A stretch of DNA of 64,000 nucleotides. Source: Gavia stellata. Taxonomy: Eukaryota; Chordata; Aves; Gaviiformes; Gaviidae. The stretch lies in the NCBI RefSeq assembly GCF_030936135.1, contig NC_082637.1:13777001-13841000 (forward strand). The letters run 5' to 3'. Position 1 is the stretch's first letter, and each line of letters opens with the position of its first letter. This document shows positions 52,429-63,119 of this stretch, in pieces. A program made the position numbers and the translations under genes. The notes beneath the pieces were generated by a model. It ran no database searches and had not been told where the DNA came from. It saw nothing but the letters and a program-made list of their open reading frames with translations.

Positions 52429-55400
52429 AACGAAGAAAACCAAGGCAGGAGTCAGGACAGGGTTCCAGAGTCATGGTGTTCTAAATGGAAGCATGGTCAA
52501 TGGAGCTGAGAGATGTAGCTAGCAAACAGCTGAGGAAACAGTGGTGAGCACAAACCTCAAGACCATGCTTTTTTCTTTAGGGATTATTTCTCTCCTGTCC
52601 TCAGTACAGACACTTATAAGGATCCAGAGGTGACAGGAGGAGAGTATCTGTGCAGGATAAGTGTACTTGAAACTAAATTTCAACGGGGATGTGATCATTT
52701 GATCATGCCAGAGGGAATAAATAATGTTAAGTAAAATGAATAATCAAACTAACGAGGGAAAAGTGAAAAAAAAGCCCTATCAGAAGTGGAGGCTATTTTG
52801 CCTCTTTGTAACTTCCCAAGAAAGAGAGAAAGGAAGCAAACAATAAAGAACATAAAATTACAAAAAATCCAACATAAGTATGTTTATAAACAATCTTAGT
52901 GATGCAGCAACAAATTCTGGTGCAAAAAAGGAAACTCCTGAACCCACACATTCTTTAATTACTCTGTATCAGTTTAGTGCTACTACTGTCTGCATAGCTT
53001 CAATAGAAATGCAATTTAACCTAAGAATTCAGGCACTTCTCCATTTGACTTTTCTTAATCTTGGTTGCCTTAAGATGAAATCATTCCTACTAATCAACTC
53101 ACCCTTCAGTTTAGAATCTTGAACCTTTAAAAGTATTTTGATTGTCCTTTTGTGACAAAAGATTAAGTTTATTGATAATAACTTTAAAAACTGAATTTTT
53201 GCCCTTTTATTCTTCATGCATACGAGTATTACATCCAGGTGACTCAAAACTGATATCTACAAAAGCTCTAGGCTTGATTGCGTCATAAGCTCTTTTTTTG
53301 TTCTTTATACATACAGTATCTTTCAGGAGGGCAAAAGGAATGAAATGCAACAGATAATCCCTGGCACTTCAATTTCTGTGCTCAACAGATTGCTGTTTGA
53401 TGTCTCTATTCCTTTGACCATTATAAATACAACCTATAGACAATTCTCTCCTCTCTCAAAGCAAGTCCACAGGAAGATGCATGAAGTTTAAAATACACAG
53501 TTTTAGGTGAAAAATTCACATGCATTCCACAGCCCAGTTTTACTGTCTAAAAGCTACATTATCCAAAGTACAGTGCCCTGTGGAAAATCAGTTTGGAATT
53601 TCCAGGACAGTCCCACTGGCATTCCTAGCAGAGAAGTAAGAAATTAACAGAACACAGAATAAATAACCACATTATTTAAAAATAATATGTGTTTTCAGCA
53701 AGGGTAGAATTAGGGAAACACAGTTACCTTACTTGTTGTGTGCAAGTATTTTCCTTTAAACACTCTCTGGACACAGCCTTCAGAGTGCAGAACATAGACA
53801 TCTTTCCAAGTTCTTATATTCAGGGAAAGAATGAAGTAAAAATTGATTACTACATTATTCCATCACTACTCAGAATTCTGTAAGAAAGCTACATTAATTT
53901 CTTAAGAGCTAAGACAGCCTTAGATGAAACAGCAAACCACTACTGAATTTAAGAGAAATTCCACATCTCTCTCACAGTTCTAGCTTATTTGACTAAGATT
54001 TTATTATGGCCTTCTCAGCAGACAGAACCACCAATGTTATTTTTAAACAAAATTAGCTGTTTAGATATCCATTGCATATGATAATGAACTTGAAGGAATA
54101 TATTCCATAAAAAAATTCTTAAAAATACAGGAAGTATTTTCAAAGCAAAGACGATATGGAAAAAGTTCTAAACTTAATATAAATCAGTTCTGCTTTGCAT
54201 TTTGAAAATCAACATAAACTTCTGTTAGTGACCACATACATTTAACTGTATGTAAATATAAATACATTGACATTGATTTCTGGAGCTGAATTCCATGATG
54301 AAGCTAGAATAGATTTGTTCTTTGGACTCTATCAGAAACACACTGGTGTGTGTTACTCCCACTGCAAGCATTATTGTAAAAAGAAAAAAAAAAACCACAA
54401 TTTTTTTTCTTCCCCTAAAGTGTGCATGTTTTTATAACTTAACATATACACAACACTTACAATCTTTAAAAGGATACAAATAGTAATTTAAACATCTGCC
54501 CTGGAAGTACATCCCCTCTCTTGAAGTTTCCTGTTACTTGACTCATTCATGTGCTACTAATTCTACGATGACCTTCTCAAGATAAAAATGACTGGCCAAT
54601 TACACATTTACTCTTAAAAAACTCAGTAATTTATTTTGATTTAAAACACACCCAATCAAAAGACTTCTAGAGGAACAGAATCCATAATATTCCAAGTTGT
54701 TTATGTTAACTGTTAATCATTGTCACTTTTGAAAATTACATTTAGTTTGTTGTCTGCCTGTTATTAACTAGATCCTCTTGTTCCTGTCTTTTCTAGATTA
54801 AATAATCCATTAGGATTCTGTATTGCACTGAAAGGTACTCGAAAACTTCATTAAATCAACTACAGATCTTTACCAGAGAAAGAAACTGACTAATTCAAAT
54901 TCCCATGGCATACGCTGTATTTTCCAGATGTAGCTCTCCCCTCTATGGTCTATATTTTTGTAACACACTCCTCAAAATGGGGGCACCAAAGGTATGCATG
55001 GTATTTCAGTGAGATTCCAAAACAAAGATGACCTCATACAAACAAAAGCAGAGCAAAAACCACTATCAGTGAAGCTTATTTCAAACCAAGCTCGGATCCC
55101 CAAACTGGCTTACTGCAGAACCACACAGGCAGCTCTACTGGCACACAGACGCTTCGAGACTTCTTATACAAACGGTACTGTTGAAGAACATCCTTGTAAA
55201 CATGTAGCACACATTTAAACCAGCAGAGTTTTTTCAGCCGTTTTTGCTCTCCCTCCCCATTTCATACAGTGCCAACATAGTTACTTGTGCTGCTATGTGA
55301 ACTGATTTGGGAAAATTACCCCAGATTTTTTTTTTTTTTCCTGTCAGATTGTTTTTCAGCCTAAGAGTCCCCTGCTCTACACTATCTGTGCTAGCCCAAG

Positions 55401-55479
55401 AGCAAATTCAGCAATGAGCAGCCTACAGTTGGGCTGGAATGGGGAAGTAGTGATTTAAACACCAATTAAACAAGCAGCT
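52429..55479. other. Upstream flank of SPEF2, nothing recognised
   Basis: AT-rich DNA leading into the CpG island. It has A and T runs (54386-54412; 55327-55340). No exon was recognised on either strand. Confidence 0.55.
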
Positions 55480-55857
55480 AGACACGCGGCCACGCAGCCA
55501 GGAGACGGCGGCCGGGGCAGGCAGGGAGCGCGGCGGCGAAGGCAGCGGCTGCACCGTCAGCCGAGGCTGACAGACCTCACAGAAAATGGCAGAGGCCCAT
55601 CGAACAAGGCGCTGAGTGACGGGGGCTACCGGCCACCTATGACTAGAAAAACCCTGCTGCCCGCCAGCCACGCGCTACCCTGTGCGCAGCCGCCCCCTCA
55701 GCCCACGGGGAGCCCCGCGCTCGGCGAGGGAGCGAGGGACGCCCGCCCCGCCCGCTCAACGCCTAACGGCCCCGCCGCAGGGCCGGACAACGGCCCGGCG
55801 CACGCCCCCTCAGCAGCGGCCGCGGAGGCAGGCACGCGCCCCTCGCGGCGCGCTCAC

Positions 55858-55925
55858 CTTCCTCCTCGTCTCCCCGCCCCGGCCACGCCCGCGACCCCGC
55901 CCCCCCTGCAGCGCATGCGCAGCGT
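55858..55925 (-). other. Possible divergent first exon from the SPEF2 CpG island
   Basis: On the minus strand GAGGAAG|GTGAGC gives a good donor, with the exon ending at 55858 and the intron starting at 55857. It lies just downstream (in minus orientation) of GC boxes and the NRF1 palindrome. No coding capacity is claimed. It could be the start of a divergent lncRNA or a 5' exon of PRLR. This is motif evidence only. Confidence 0.3.
55911..55920. promoter_or_regulatory. NRF1 palindrome GCGCATGCGC
   Basis: This is a perfect core NRF1 site in the CpG island, about 160 bp upstream of the SPEF2 ATG. Such sites are frequent in TATA-less CpG promoters, including bidirectional ones. Confidence 0.6.
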
Positions 55926-56016
55926 TCCCCGTGCCGCGCGCGCGCGCTCCTGGGGGCTGGCGGCTGCCGCGGGCGGCGACGCCGTCCCCTCCTCCACCGC
56001 GCTTGCGCCGGGCCCG

Positions 56017-56030
56017 GTCGTCGTGGCAAC
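56017..56030 (+). promoter_or_regulatory. Probable RFX X-box in the SPEF2 promoter
   Basis: The 14-mer GTCGTCGTGGCAAC fits the RFX X-box pattern GTNRCC-N(0-3)-RGYAAC with one mismatch, in the left half. The right half GGCAAC is perfect. It lies 47 bp upstream of the ATG. RFX2, RFX3 and FOXJ1 switch on motile-cilium and spermatid genes through such sites, which fits SPEF2. Seen: the motif. Inferred: its use. Confidence 0.6.
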
Positions 56031-56076
56031 GGGACGCGGTGCCAGGCGGTCGTGAGGGCCGCCGCCGCCGCCTGTC

Positions 56077-56134
56077 ATGTCGGAGATTTTGTGCGAGTGG
56101 CTGAACGAGGAGGTGAAGCTCTCCCGGAGCGTGG
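56077..56134 (+). CDS. SPEF2: SPEF2 coding exon 1
   Basis: This exon encodes MSEILCEWLNEEVKLSRSV plus the first base of the next codon. The donor is GG|GTGAGT at 56135-56140, a near-perfect consensus. The 5' untranslated leader holds a short GCC repeat (about 56059-56072) and an in-frame TGA at 56053, so translation cannot begin further upstream in this frame. Codon use is GC-rich because the exon lies inside the CpG island. Confidence 0.95.
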
Positions 56135-59100
56135 GTGAGTGGGGGCCCCGCTGCGTTGGGAGGAGGCGGGGGCTCAGGGGGCAGCTGGCTGGCCTGCCGG
56201 CGCAGGGGGCTGCCGGAGGGTCAGGCCTCCGTCCCGCCGCGGGATTTAAGGGGTTCCCCGGGGCCAACTCCTGCTGACCTACTCATGAACCCTCCCGCTT
56301 TCTCGCGCCCAGATACATCCTCAGGTACATTTTTAATCTTCATGTGCAAGACAGTGATTTTCGAGGTGAAGTTAATGTTTTCCAAGGCGCAGGTGCTCTC
56401 GGGAGATATGAGGAGCTCAAGCTTCATCTGCTAATAAGGACTCCAGGGGATAAAAGTATTTTAATATGTTTGCAAAGCAGTGCTTTGTTTTCAGTGGCAG
56501 GTGTTGTGCTGACTTTGGAGAAGCATTTGTTCTGCAAGGATGGAGCAACTTTCCATGGAAGAGAAGCACATTAGATCTAGCTTTGTTTTCATTTGCATTT
56601 TTTACGGAAAATTTAGTAATTATCATTTATAGATATTGCCACCATCTTAATTACAATTATGACAGTGTTTACTTTTTAACACTGAAAATGAGAATTAATT
56701 GACTACCTAAAGCTTATGTTGCAAAATAACAACACTGAAAGCAGATTTATTTGTGACTTGAAAACTAGTTACTGCTAGATCAATCTCCTGAAATTCCTCT
56801 GAATTATTTAATAAAGTTTGGACTTAATTTTGTTACAAAAAAAATAAAAATAATATTCTTTTAATTATCTTATTAAAAAAAAAAAAACAAAAAAAAAAAA
56901 AAAAAAAACAAAAAAATCTGAACTTAGTTCCAGGATCATTTTCAGAAGAATTTTCTACTGGCTACCTCCTAGGAGAACTTCTACACAAATACGGTCTTCA
57001 GGATGACTTTAATCAATTTTCACAGAGCAGGTTAGTACATATGGGTAACATGTCTCTTACAGAAATTAGACAAAATATTTATTTTTCAGTTAGGATTTGC
57101 TAATGCAGAGTGGGAAAGACATCTAGAACTTATCAAGATGTGATACATTTATTAGTACGTCAGAAGCTACTTGTATTTGACGCACGGATTAGCTTTGTAT
57201 TTCCAGAGAGACTGATCATACTGCTTCAAGAAAATTATGCATTTTGATTGTAACTACTATAGTATCAGGTTAGATCAAAAGTTCAACAAGCCCTTCAAGG
57301 ATGACTTTAAGATTGGAGATAGTGTCCCCATGAGCTGTGTAGAGCCAGCAATTCAGAGGTGTGGTGTGGTGGTGACCATTACAACTTCACTAAAATGAAA
57401 ATGGTGGACATGCATTGTGAGACTCTGAGTGAAGCCCTGGTGGAAGATCATATAAGAATTTATAAGTTTACAAGTAAACTGGTGTAATATCCACAACAAA
57501 GAAGAACAGAAAAACAGGGAGTTGAAAAATCTTGTGCAGATCTGTGAGCCTTGGTGTATTGGTGATGCTGTTCATGGGGCTTACGCTCCATTTTGGCAGA
57601 CCTTGGTGCACCTGTAAACCAAGTGTGCCAGGCTGTACGTCCTCTTCCTGTTTCTTCTGAACATCTTTTTTATGTTCTTTGCACTTCTCATTTATTTATA
57701 CCCTTTCCTATCCAAGTCCCACCAACTTGTAGGAGAGTGGCTTGAGCACAGCTAACAAAGGCAGCCAACAAACACAGCAGTTTTGCACAGCAGTTTTTGG
57801 GCTCTGCTTCCTAGGACTTCTAGATCTCTCAGGAACTTCTGGAATCATTGGAGAACTCCTGGTAACTCTTTGAGGAACTTCAGAGTGCCTGCTGCTGCTG
57901 GGAAAGGATAGCTTCAGGAGGCTTTTACTTCTAGCAAGCTCTAGCAGCTTCTAACAAGTTCTGTCAACTCTTCTTGATAAAAGGGTTCTTTGAGCTCTTG
58001 TCTCCAGCTGACTTCTGATTAGGGAGGTGCAATTAGTGAAGATGCACTTCAGCAGGTGCAAGAAGAGGTTAGAAACTCTGCTGAGAGAAGTATGCGTGCT
58101 CAGCAAAGGTGGTGAGGCATGACAGGGCACGATCCCCAGTACCCACTGGAGCAACTACTCAGAATGTCAGAGGCCTCAACTCAGATTGCTTTCCAGAGAA
58201 AGCAGTCAATCCTCCATGTCTTAGGCTGTAGGGAGTGCCCAGAGTCTTTACTTAGCCTTGGGCAGGGGCAGGTGGTAGCTTTCCCTGCAGAGGTGTATGC
58301 TCATGGAGGATCTGTGTCACCAAGTCAAGCTGCTGCAGAAGGAGGTCAGTGGACTGTTCAGTGTCACTGATGATGAAAAAGAGATTGACTGGATCTTCTC
58401 TGAGACACTGCAGATAAAGGAACCTGAGCCCACAGCTGTGCTGAGGGAGAGGCAGGCAGAATCTGTGCTTGTTGGGTTGGGAAAGGAGATGACTGGTAGC
58501 TTGTGACTTCTGGCAAGAGGAGGAAGGTTCCTCCTCCACCTGCTGATCCACAGCTGCAGAACAGGTTCATTGCCTTGGTAGCAGATGAGAGGCTGTTGGC
58601 TCTGTGCAGCAAAGCATCTGAGCTGGCAAAGTCTGAACCACACAGGAGCACCAGGAGGCAAAGGTGAGTAATGGTAATGGGAGACTTTCTCCTGCAGGAG
58701 ATGGAGGTGCCCATCTGCTGACCTCATGTGATAGCCAGGGAGGTTTGCTGCTTGCTGCAGGTCGGGTCCAGGACTGAGGAGGCTTGTCCAGCCTTTGCAC
58801 TGTTACCTCTGCTGCTCTTCTATGTGGGCACCAAGGATACCGCCAGAGAGACCTGGAACGTATCAAGAGTGTCTCTGGAGGCAAAAGTCAAAGGCATGGA
58901 GGCCCAGGTATTTTTTCCCTCAATTCTGTTGGTGAGGTGGAAGGACTTGGTGAAGAGTGGATAGATTCTACAGGTCAACAAGTGGTTGTGCAGCTGCTGT
59001 CAACAGCAGGGATTTGTTTTTTTCAGTCATGGGATCCTCTCTGAAGATGGAGGACTGCTAGGAAGAGATGGGATCCACCTGACCAAGTTGAGCAGAAGCA

Positions 59101-62100
59101 TCTTTGCCAGCCAGCTGGCAAACCTGTTGAGGATAGCTTTAAACTAGGAATGAGGGGGAAAGGACATGATTACTCTTAAACAACTGAGGGAGTGATGGCC
59201 TAGACTGGCAAGCAAGAGGAGGAGGGTGATGTGAATAAGAGGGGCAAAACAGTGCAGAAGGCTGCCCACCCCAAATGTATGTACGCAGTTAAGGAAGTGC
59301 TGGGAAGACAGCATTATGGGAGAAGCATTCACACTTTTTCTGGTAGATCAACACAACTGGCTACCTCTCTGAAGTGCCCGTATACTAATGCATTGGGAAC
59401 AAACAGGAGGAATTAGAGGCCTGTGTGCAGTTGGAGGACTACAGTATCATTGGAATCACACAGAGGCAGTGGGATAGCTCACACAACTGGAGTGCTTCCA
59501 TGGCTGGGTATAGGCCCTTTAGGATGGACAGGCTGGGAAGGTGAGGAGGAGGAGTGGCCCTTTATGTGAGAGCAGAGACAATACACAGAGCTCTGCCTTG
59601 GTATGGATGATGACTGATTAAGGTCCTATGGGCTAGGGTTACCAGGGTTAGAGGAAGGACCGAACTGCGTGATGCTGTGGTGACTATTTGCCACGGATCA
59701 CTTTAACAGGAAGAAGCACATAAGGTTTACCTGAGACCACTGGAAGAATTCTCATTTTCACAGACCTTGGTCTGAATAGGAAACTTTAACCAGGTTGGTA
59801 TCCACTGGAAGAGAAACACTGCCAGGCACAAGCAATCCAGGAGATTACTGGAGTGCATTGATGTTAACTTCCAGAGGAACGTGACTGAGAAGCTGAAGAG
59901 GGGAGACATCCTGCTAAACTTAGTATGTACAAACAAGGGAGGTCGGGCGCAGCATTGACTGCAGTGACCATGAGATGGTGGATTTCATGATCTTGAGAGG
60001 AGTGAACAGCATCAAAACTCTAGACTTCAGGAGAGCAGACTTTGGCTTGTTCAGGCATCTGGTTGGAAGAATCCTATGTAAAATGGTCCTGGAGACAAGA
60101 CAGCGGATTGTTTGGGGGTTTTTTTAATGATTTTTTCTGAACAAAGGCAGCAGGAGGCATGAATGGAAGAATAAGGTGCTACTGACAAAACTCAAACATG
60201 AAAAGGAAGAATGCAAGATGTGGAAGCAGGGTCAGGCGACCCAGGAGGAGCACAGAGACACTGTCTGTGCAGGGATGGCTTTAGGAAAGCCAGCTACCAT
60301 TAGGAGTCAAAAACAGTGAAGGACATGGAGGGCAACCAGAAGTGCTTTTACAGGTATCTCCACAGCGAAAGGAAGGCTAAAGTAAACATGAGCCTACGGC
60401 TGGCTGGGGCACAGGACCCAGTGAAAAAAACCCATTACTGCTTACAATGAGGAAAACACTGCTTATGCTCCTGAATTTTTCAGCATTCTTCCCAGAGCTC
60501 TGAAATCTCTTTAGATTGACCTAAAACTTTTGGTTGTGACACCATTGTAGCCACATGAAAGAGCAGGAATGGATAGTAGTCTGAAGGTTGTACGAGGCTT
60601 TTCAGTCTTGTGGTTGCGTCCCTAATTGGGGCCCCATGGAGGCAGCAAACTTCCCTGAAAAGAGGGTCTGGTCTGCAAATGGGCACTTCCGTTCCACACA
60701 GGAGGGGATTACCGATAATGATAACTCACGGTTGCTTCTTCTTGGCGCTGGTCTTAACGCAGGTTTTGTTGCGAGGGGTTGGTCTCTCTGACCTTGTCTT
60801 GAAAGCAGCTTTGCAGAGAAGGGCCTGGAGGCCCTGGCAGAGAACAAGTTGACCGTGAGCCAGCAATGTGCCCTTGCAGCAAAGAAGGCCAGCAGCATCC
60901 TGAAGCACATTAAGAAGATACAGCTCTGGTGAGACCATATCTGGAGAGCTGTGTCCAGTTTGTGACTCCCCAGTGCAAGGAAGACATGGATATATTGGAG
61001 CAGGTCCAGAGAAAGACCCTGACAATTATTAAGTTCTGGGAGTATCTGTCATATGAGAGGAAGGAAGACTGTATGTGGTATTCTTTACCACAGTACTCCA
61101 TGACTTTGTAAAGATAATTTGATGTTTTCACCTTTCTTCATTATTTTCTTTTCTAATAATTACTAACATTGATCTTTTGACAACTATCGAGAATTGAGAC
61201 AGTGTTTTCTCAATTCCAAGATATGTCTTCTGCACATTAAATCAATTATTACTGTGTAATAGTCATTTTATGGTTCTGGAATCCTGCAAAAGCCTATATC
61301 TGCCTAATATTACTTAACAACTAGAAAGTAATACTTTAAAAATTTCGAGTGTGCTATTAAGGAAAAGCATATTATTCATGGATCATTTGGTAAGCTGGCA
61401 TCACTTTAATATGTTTTAGCACAGCCCAAGGTAAGATCATACCTGTTGGGGTGGTGGTGGGAGAAATGTAGATTACTTTTTTAGGATAGGCAACTGTAAC
61501 CTAGAAGGCACTAACAGAAAAGAGTATGGCGTCATTGTGACTAACTAGTCAGGGTCTACTTAACTAAATTAGCTGCTTTTGTTGCACAGTTCTTGGACAT
61601 ATAAGCAAGGGAATAATAATTGAGAAAGTGATACCACTTTTTAAAAAGGAAAACTACTGGAAAACTTTTTCCAGTTTGGCTGTCCATATTTGAAAAATAA
61701 AATATTCTAGTTTTCCCTGAACTCTTACAATGATCTTGAAATAATATTTACAACATTTTTGTGTTATGAGGCAAGGTTAAGAAAATCCATCTGATCTAAT
61801 TACAGAACAAAAAGTTTAGAGGTGATATCACCATAGCTTCTCAATGAATATGAGGTGATTTCTGACAACAGGGCTCACCTTAACCTTGACTCACTGGCAG
61901 AAAAATGTTCAACAGTTTTAAGCTGCAGTTATATATAATTGTGTAAGAAATTAGGAATGGACTATTATAGTGAGAATAATGAGCTCTTGGACTGTTTCAT
62001 CTAGGAATGAGGAGAATACTGTGTTACCAGAAGGTTTTAAGTTAAAATTAGACATTTTTGTAGAATTATGCTGTAGCTTGGCTGACCTCAAAAGCTTGTT

Positions 62101-63119
62101 GGTTCATGTGAAGCAACTATTGTGAACTCAAGTGATAGAGCAGTATAGAAAGCATGATGTTCTGACTCAGGTTGAAGTTATGGATTTGTTGGATGAAATT
62201 TGATGTGTTAATTGTGATTCAGTGATAATTTATTGTTATTGGGTTTTGTCCTGTATAACTATCCACAGGAGAATCTACATATCAAGAGAAACATTAATCT
62301 GCAATCCGCTATTTCAGTTTTGAATGTGAATTGCTCATTAAGACCATAGTCTTTGTTTACAGCACTACTCCAACTTATGTGTCCACTTCTTTTTATTGTA
62401 GGAGAAATATGACAAAGTGTTTTGATTGTTAATACATTATATAGACTTTTGAAATAATTTCCTATATCTTGGCTCGTTAGAACTCAAGTTAATTGTACAG
62501 TTAATATAGAAACCTCATTCTAACCCTTTGTACTTTTTGTGGGTGGTATACAATTAGCTGCAATTGGGAGTAAGCTTTTGCTGTCAGATGCACTTTGTGT
62601 GTGCATGTATTGGGATTTATATAACCCAATGTGCTCTCTATTTTTTCCAAAAGTTATGCCTAGCAGACCAATGCAGTTATATGTACTGCAATATAAAACC
62701 TAAGCCAAAGTGTTTATCACATTCCTTTAAGGAAGTCCTTTGTGGTATTTTTCCCCTCCTATCTTGGTATAAGATAAATGTCACGACCATGCTTATTGTA
62801 GCAAGTTGGAATTGAAAATAAGTTTATGTTCTGATTTTGTTGTTGTTGTTGTTTTTAATGATACAGGCTTGCAAATGCAAAACTTAACAATTTTTCTCGC
62901 CTGGAGCCCACACTTCACCTCCTTGGTGTACAGTTTAATGAGAATGTGGCCCAAGACGTCATGACAGGACAGCATGGGGCTGTAACAAAGCTTTTATATG
63001 AATTGTATATTGCTTTAGAAAAAAAGAAAAAGGCAAAGCTCACTGGAGTAGCCATGGAAGCAATGAGACCTGCAGGCACTGCAAAGCTGAAGTCTATTGA
63101 AAGTGTTTTGTATCGAGAG
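56077..63119 (+). CDS. SPEF2: SPEF2 (sperm flagellar protein 2), 5' part, exons 1-3
   Basis: SPEF2 is a large axonemal protein (about 1,800 residues in mammals) of the central-pair apparatus, needed for sperm tail formation and normal ciliary beating. Three exons joined as 56077-56134, 56928-57030 and 62867-63119 give 414 nt, or 138 codons, with no stop. The protein starts MSEILCEWLNEEVKLSRSV, continues through GYLLGELLHKYGLQDDF and AKLNNFSRLEPTLHLLGVQF, and reaches LYELYIALEKKKK. These blocks match the amino-terminal calponin-homology-like domain of mammalian SPEF2 at the same spacing. The start is fixed by homology, by a purine at -3, and by an in-frame TGA at 56053 upstream. Splice phases agree (1, 2, 0). 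The gene runs off the right edge, so only about 8% of the protein is here. Intron 2 is inflated by a CR1 LINE. The family call comes from remembered homology, not a search, but it is strong. Confidence 0.95.
56135..56927 (+). other. SPEF2: SPEF2 intron 1
   Basis: This 793-nt intron goes from CpG-rich to AT-rich within its first 150 bases. It ends in an A-rich tract (about 56875-56917, A runs broken by single C) directly before the exon 2 acceptor. No repeat element or other exon was recognised. Confidence 0.9.
56875..56917 (+). repeat. A-rich tract before SPEF2 exon 2
   Basis: A runs of about 12, 20 and 7 separated by single C residues end 10 nt before the exon 2 acceptor AG. Confidence 0.9.
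56928..57030 (+). CDS. SPEF2: SPEF2 coding exon 2
   Basis: This 103-nt exon has acceptor ..CTTAG at 56923-56927 and donor AG|GTTAGT at 57031. It completes the valine codon begun in exon 1 and encodes a segment containing FSTGYLLGELLHKYGLQDDF, which corresponds position for position to the mammalian protein. It ends with AG, the first two bases of an arginine codon completed by exon 3. The acceptor is odd: the 45 nt before it are almost pure A rather than pyrimidine (see the findings). Confidence 0.93.
58000..61065 (+). mobile_element. CR1 LINE with remnants of ORF1 and ORF2, in SPEF2 intron 2
   Basis: This is a long CR1 copy carrying the usually lost 5' half. ORF1 relics include a coiled-coil-like stretch (58297-58506, with LCHQVKLLQKEVSGLF) and an esterase-like (SGNH) domain with GTKDTARE (about 58828-58851) and KVKGMEAQVFFPSILLVR just after. 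The linker before ORF2 contains GRDGIHLTK (about 59066-59092). ORF2 resumes with the endonuclease start (TQRQWDSSHNW-like, about 59455-59485), CSDHEMVDFMILRG (about 59960-60003) and LDFRRADFGLFRHLVGR (about 60021-60070). Around 60,510-60,800 the reverse-transcriptase core is missing and unassigned DNA stands in its place. ORF2 thumb sequence follows at 60,805-61,065. The 3' tail is absent. Many stops and frameshifts make it dead. The 5' boundary is uncertain (57,700-58,040). Confidence 0.85.
60510..60800. other. Unassigned segment replacing the RT core of the intronic CR1
   Basis: About 290 bp lies between the end of the CR1 ORF2 endonuclease linker (LNFSAFFPEL-like) and the re-entry into ORF2 thumb sequence. 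It does not resemble CR1 reverse transcriptase in any frame I read. It may be an insertion combined with a deletion. No family was recognised. Confidence 0.45.
62838..62852 (+). repeat. (GTT)n run in the exon 3 polypyrimidine tract
   Basis: About five GTT units followed by T5, 15-30 nt upstream of the exon 3 acceptor. Confidence 0.85.
62867..63119 (+). CDS. SPEF2: SPEF2 coding exon 3
   Basis: This 253-nt exon has acceptor ATACAG (62861-62866) and donor GAG|GTAACT at 63120. Its first G completes the arginine codon split across intron 2, and 84 full codons follow, ending YRE at phase 0. The conserved core AKLNNFSRLEPTLHLLGVQF and the stretch LLYELYIALEKKKK identify the end of the CH-like domain and the start of the basic linker. 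The tail (MEAMRPAGTAKLKSIESVLYRE) is less conserved relative to mammals. Exon 4 is outside the window. Confidence 0.94.

Larger units (their letters stand above)
55480..56250. promoter_or_regulatory. SPEF2: CpG island promoter of SPEF2
   Basis: This is the only strongly GC- and CpG-rich block in an otherwise AT-rich window. It has several GC boxes (for example CCCCGCCCC near 55873 and 55895), no obvious TATA box, and it covers the presumed transcription start, the 5' leader, exon 1 and the start of intron 1. It probably drives SPEF2 to the right. A good donor site on the opposite strand (55857-55852) suggests it may also fire leftwards. Confidence 0.88.
57031..62866 (+). other. SPEF2: SPEF2 intron 2, largely CR1-derived
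   Basis: This is a 5.8-kb intron. About 58,000-61,065 is a degenerate CR1 LINE, annotated separately. 57,031-58,000 is not assigned; part of it (from about 57,700) may be CR1 5' leader. 61,070-62,830 is ordinary AT-rich sequence in which I see nothing. A (GTT)n run at about 62838-62852 sits in the polypyrimidine tract of exon 3. Confidence 0.85.

Noticed and set aside
55639..56267. Long ORFs of 88-140 codons on both strands in the CpG island
   Set aside because: GC-rich DNA has few stops; these are arginine/proline/alanine-rich shadows of the promoter and of SPEF2 exon 1.
58252..58884. Minus-strand ORFs of 99-136 codons in SPEF2 intron 2
   Set aside because: Antisense shadows of CR1 ORF1.
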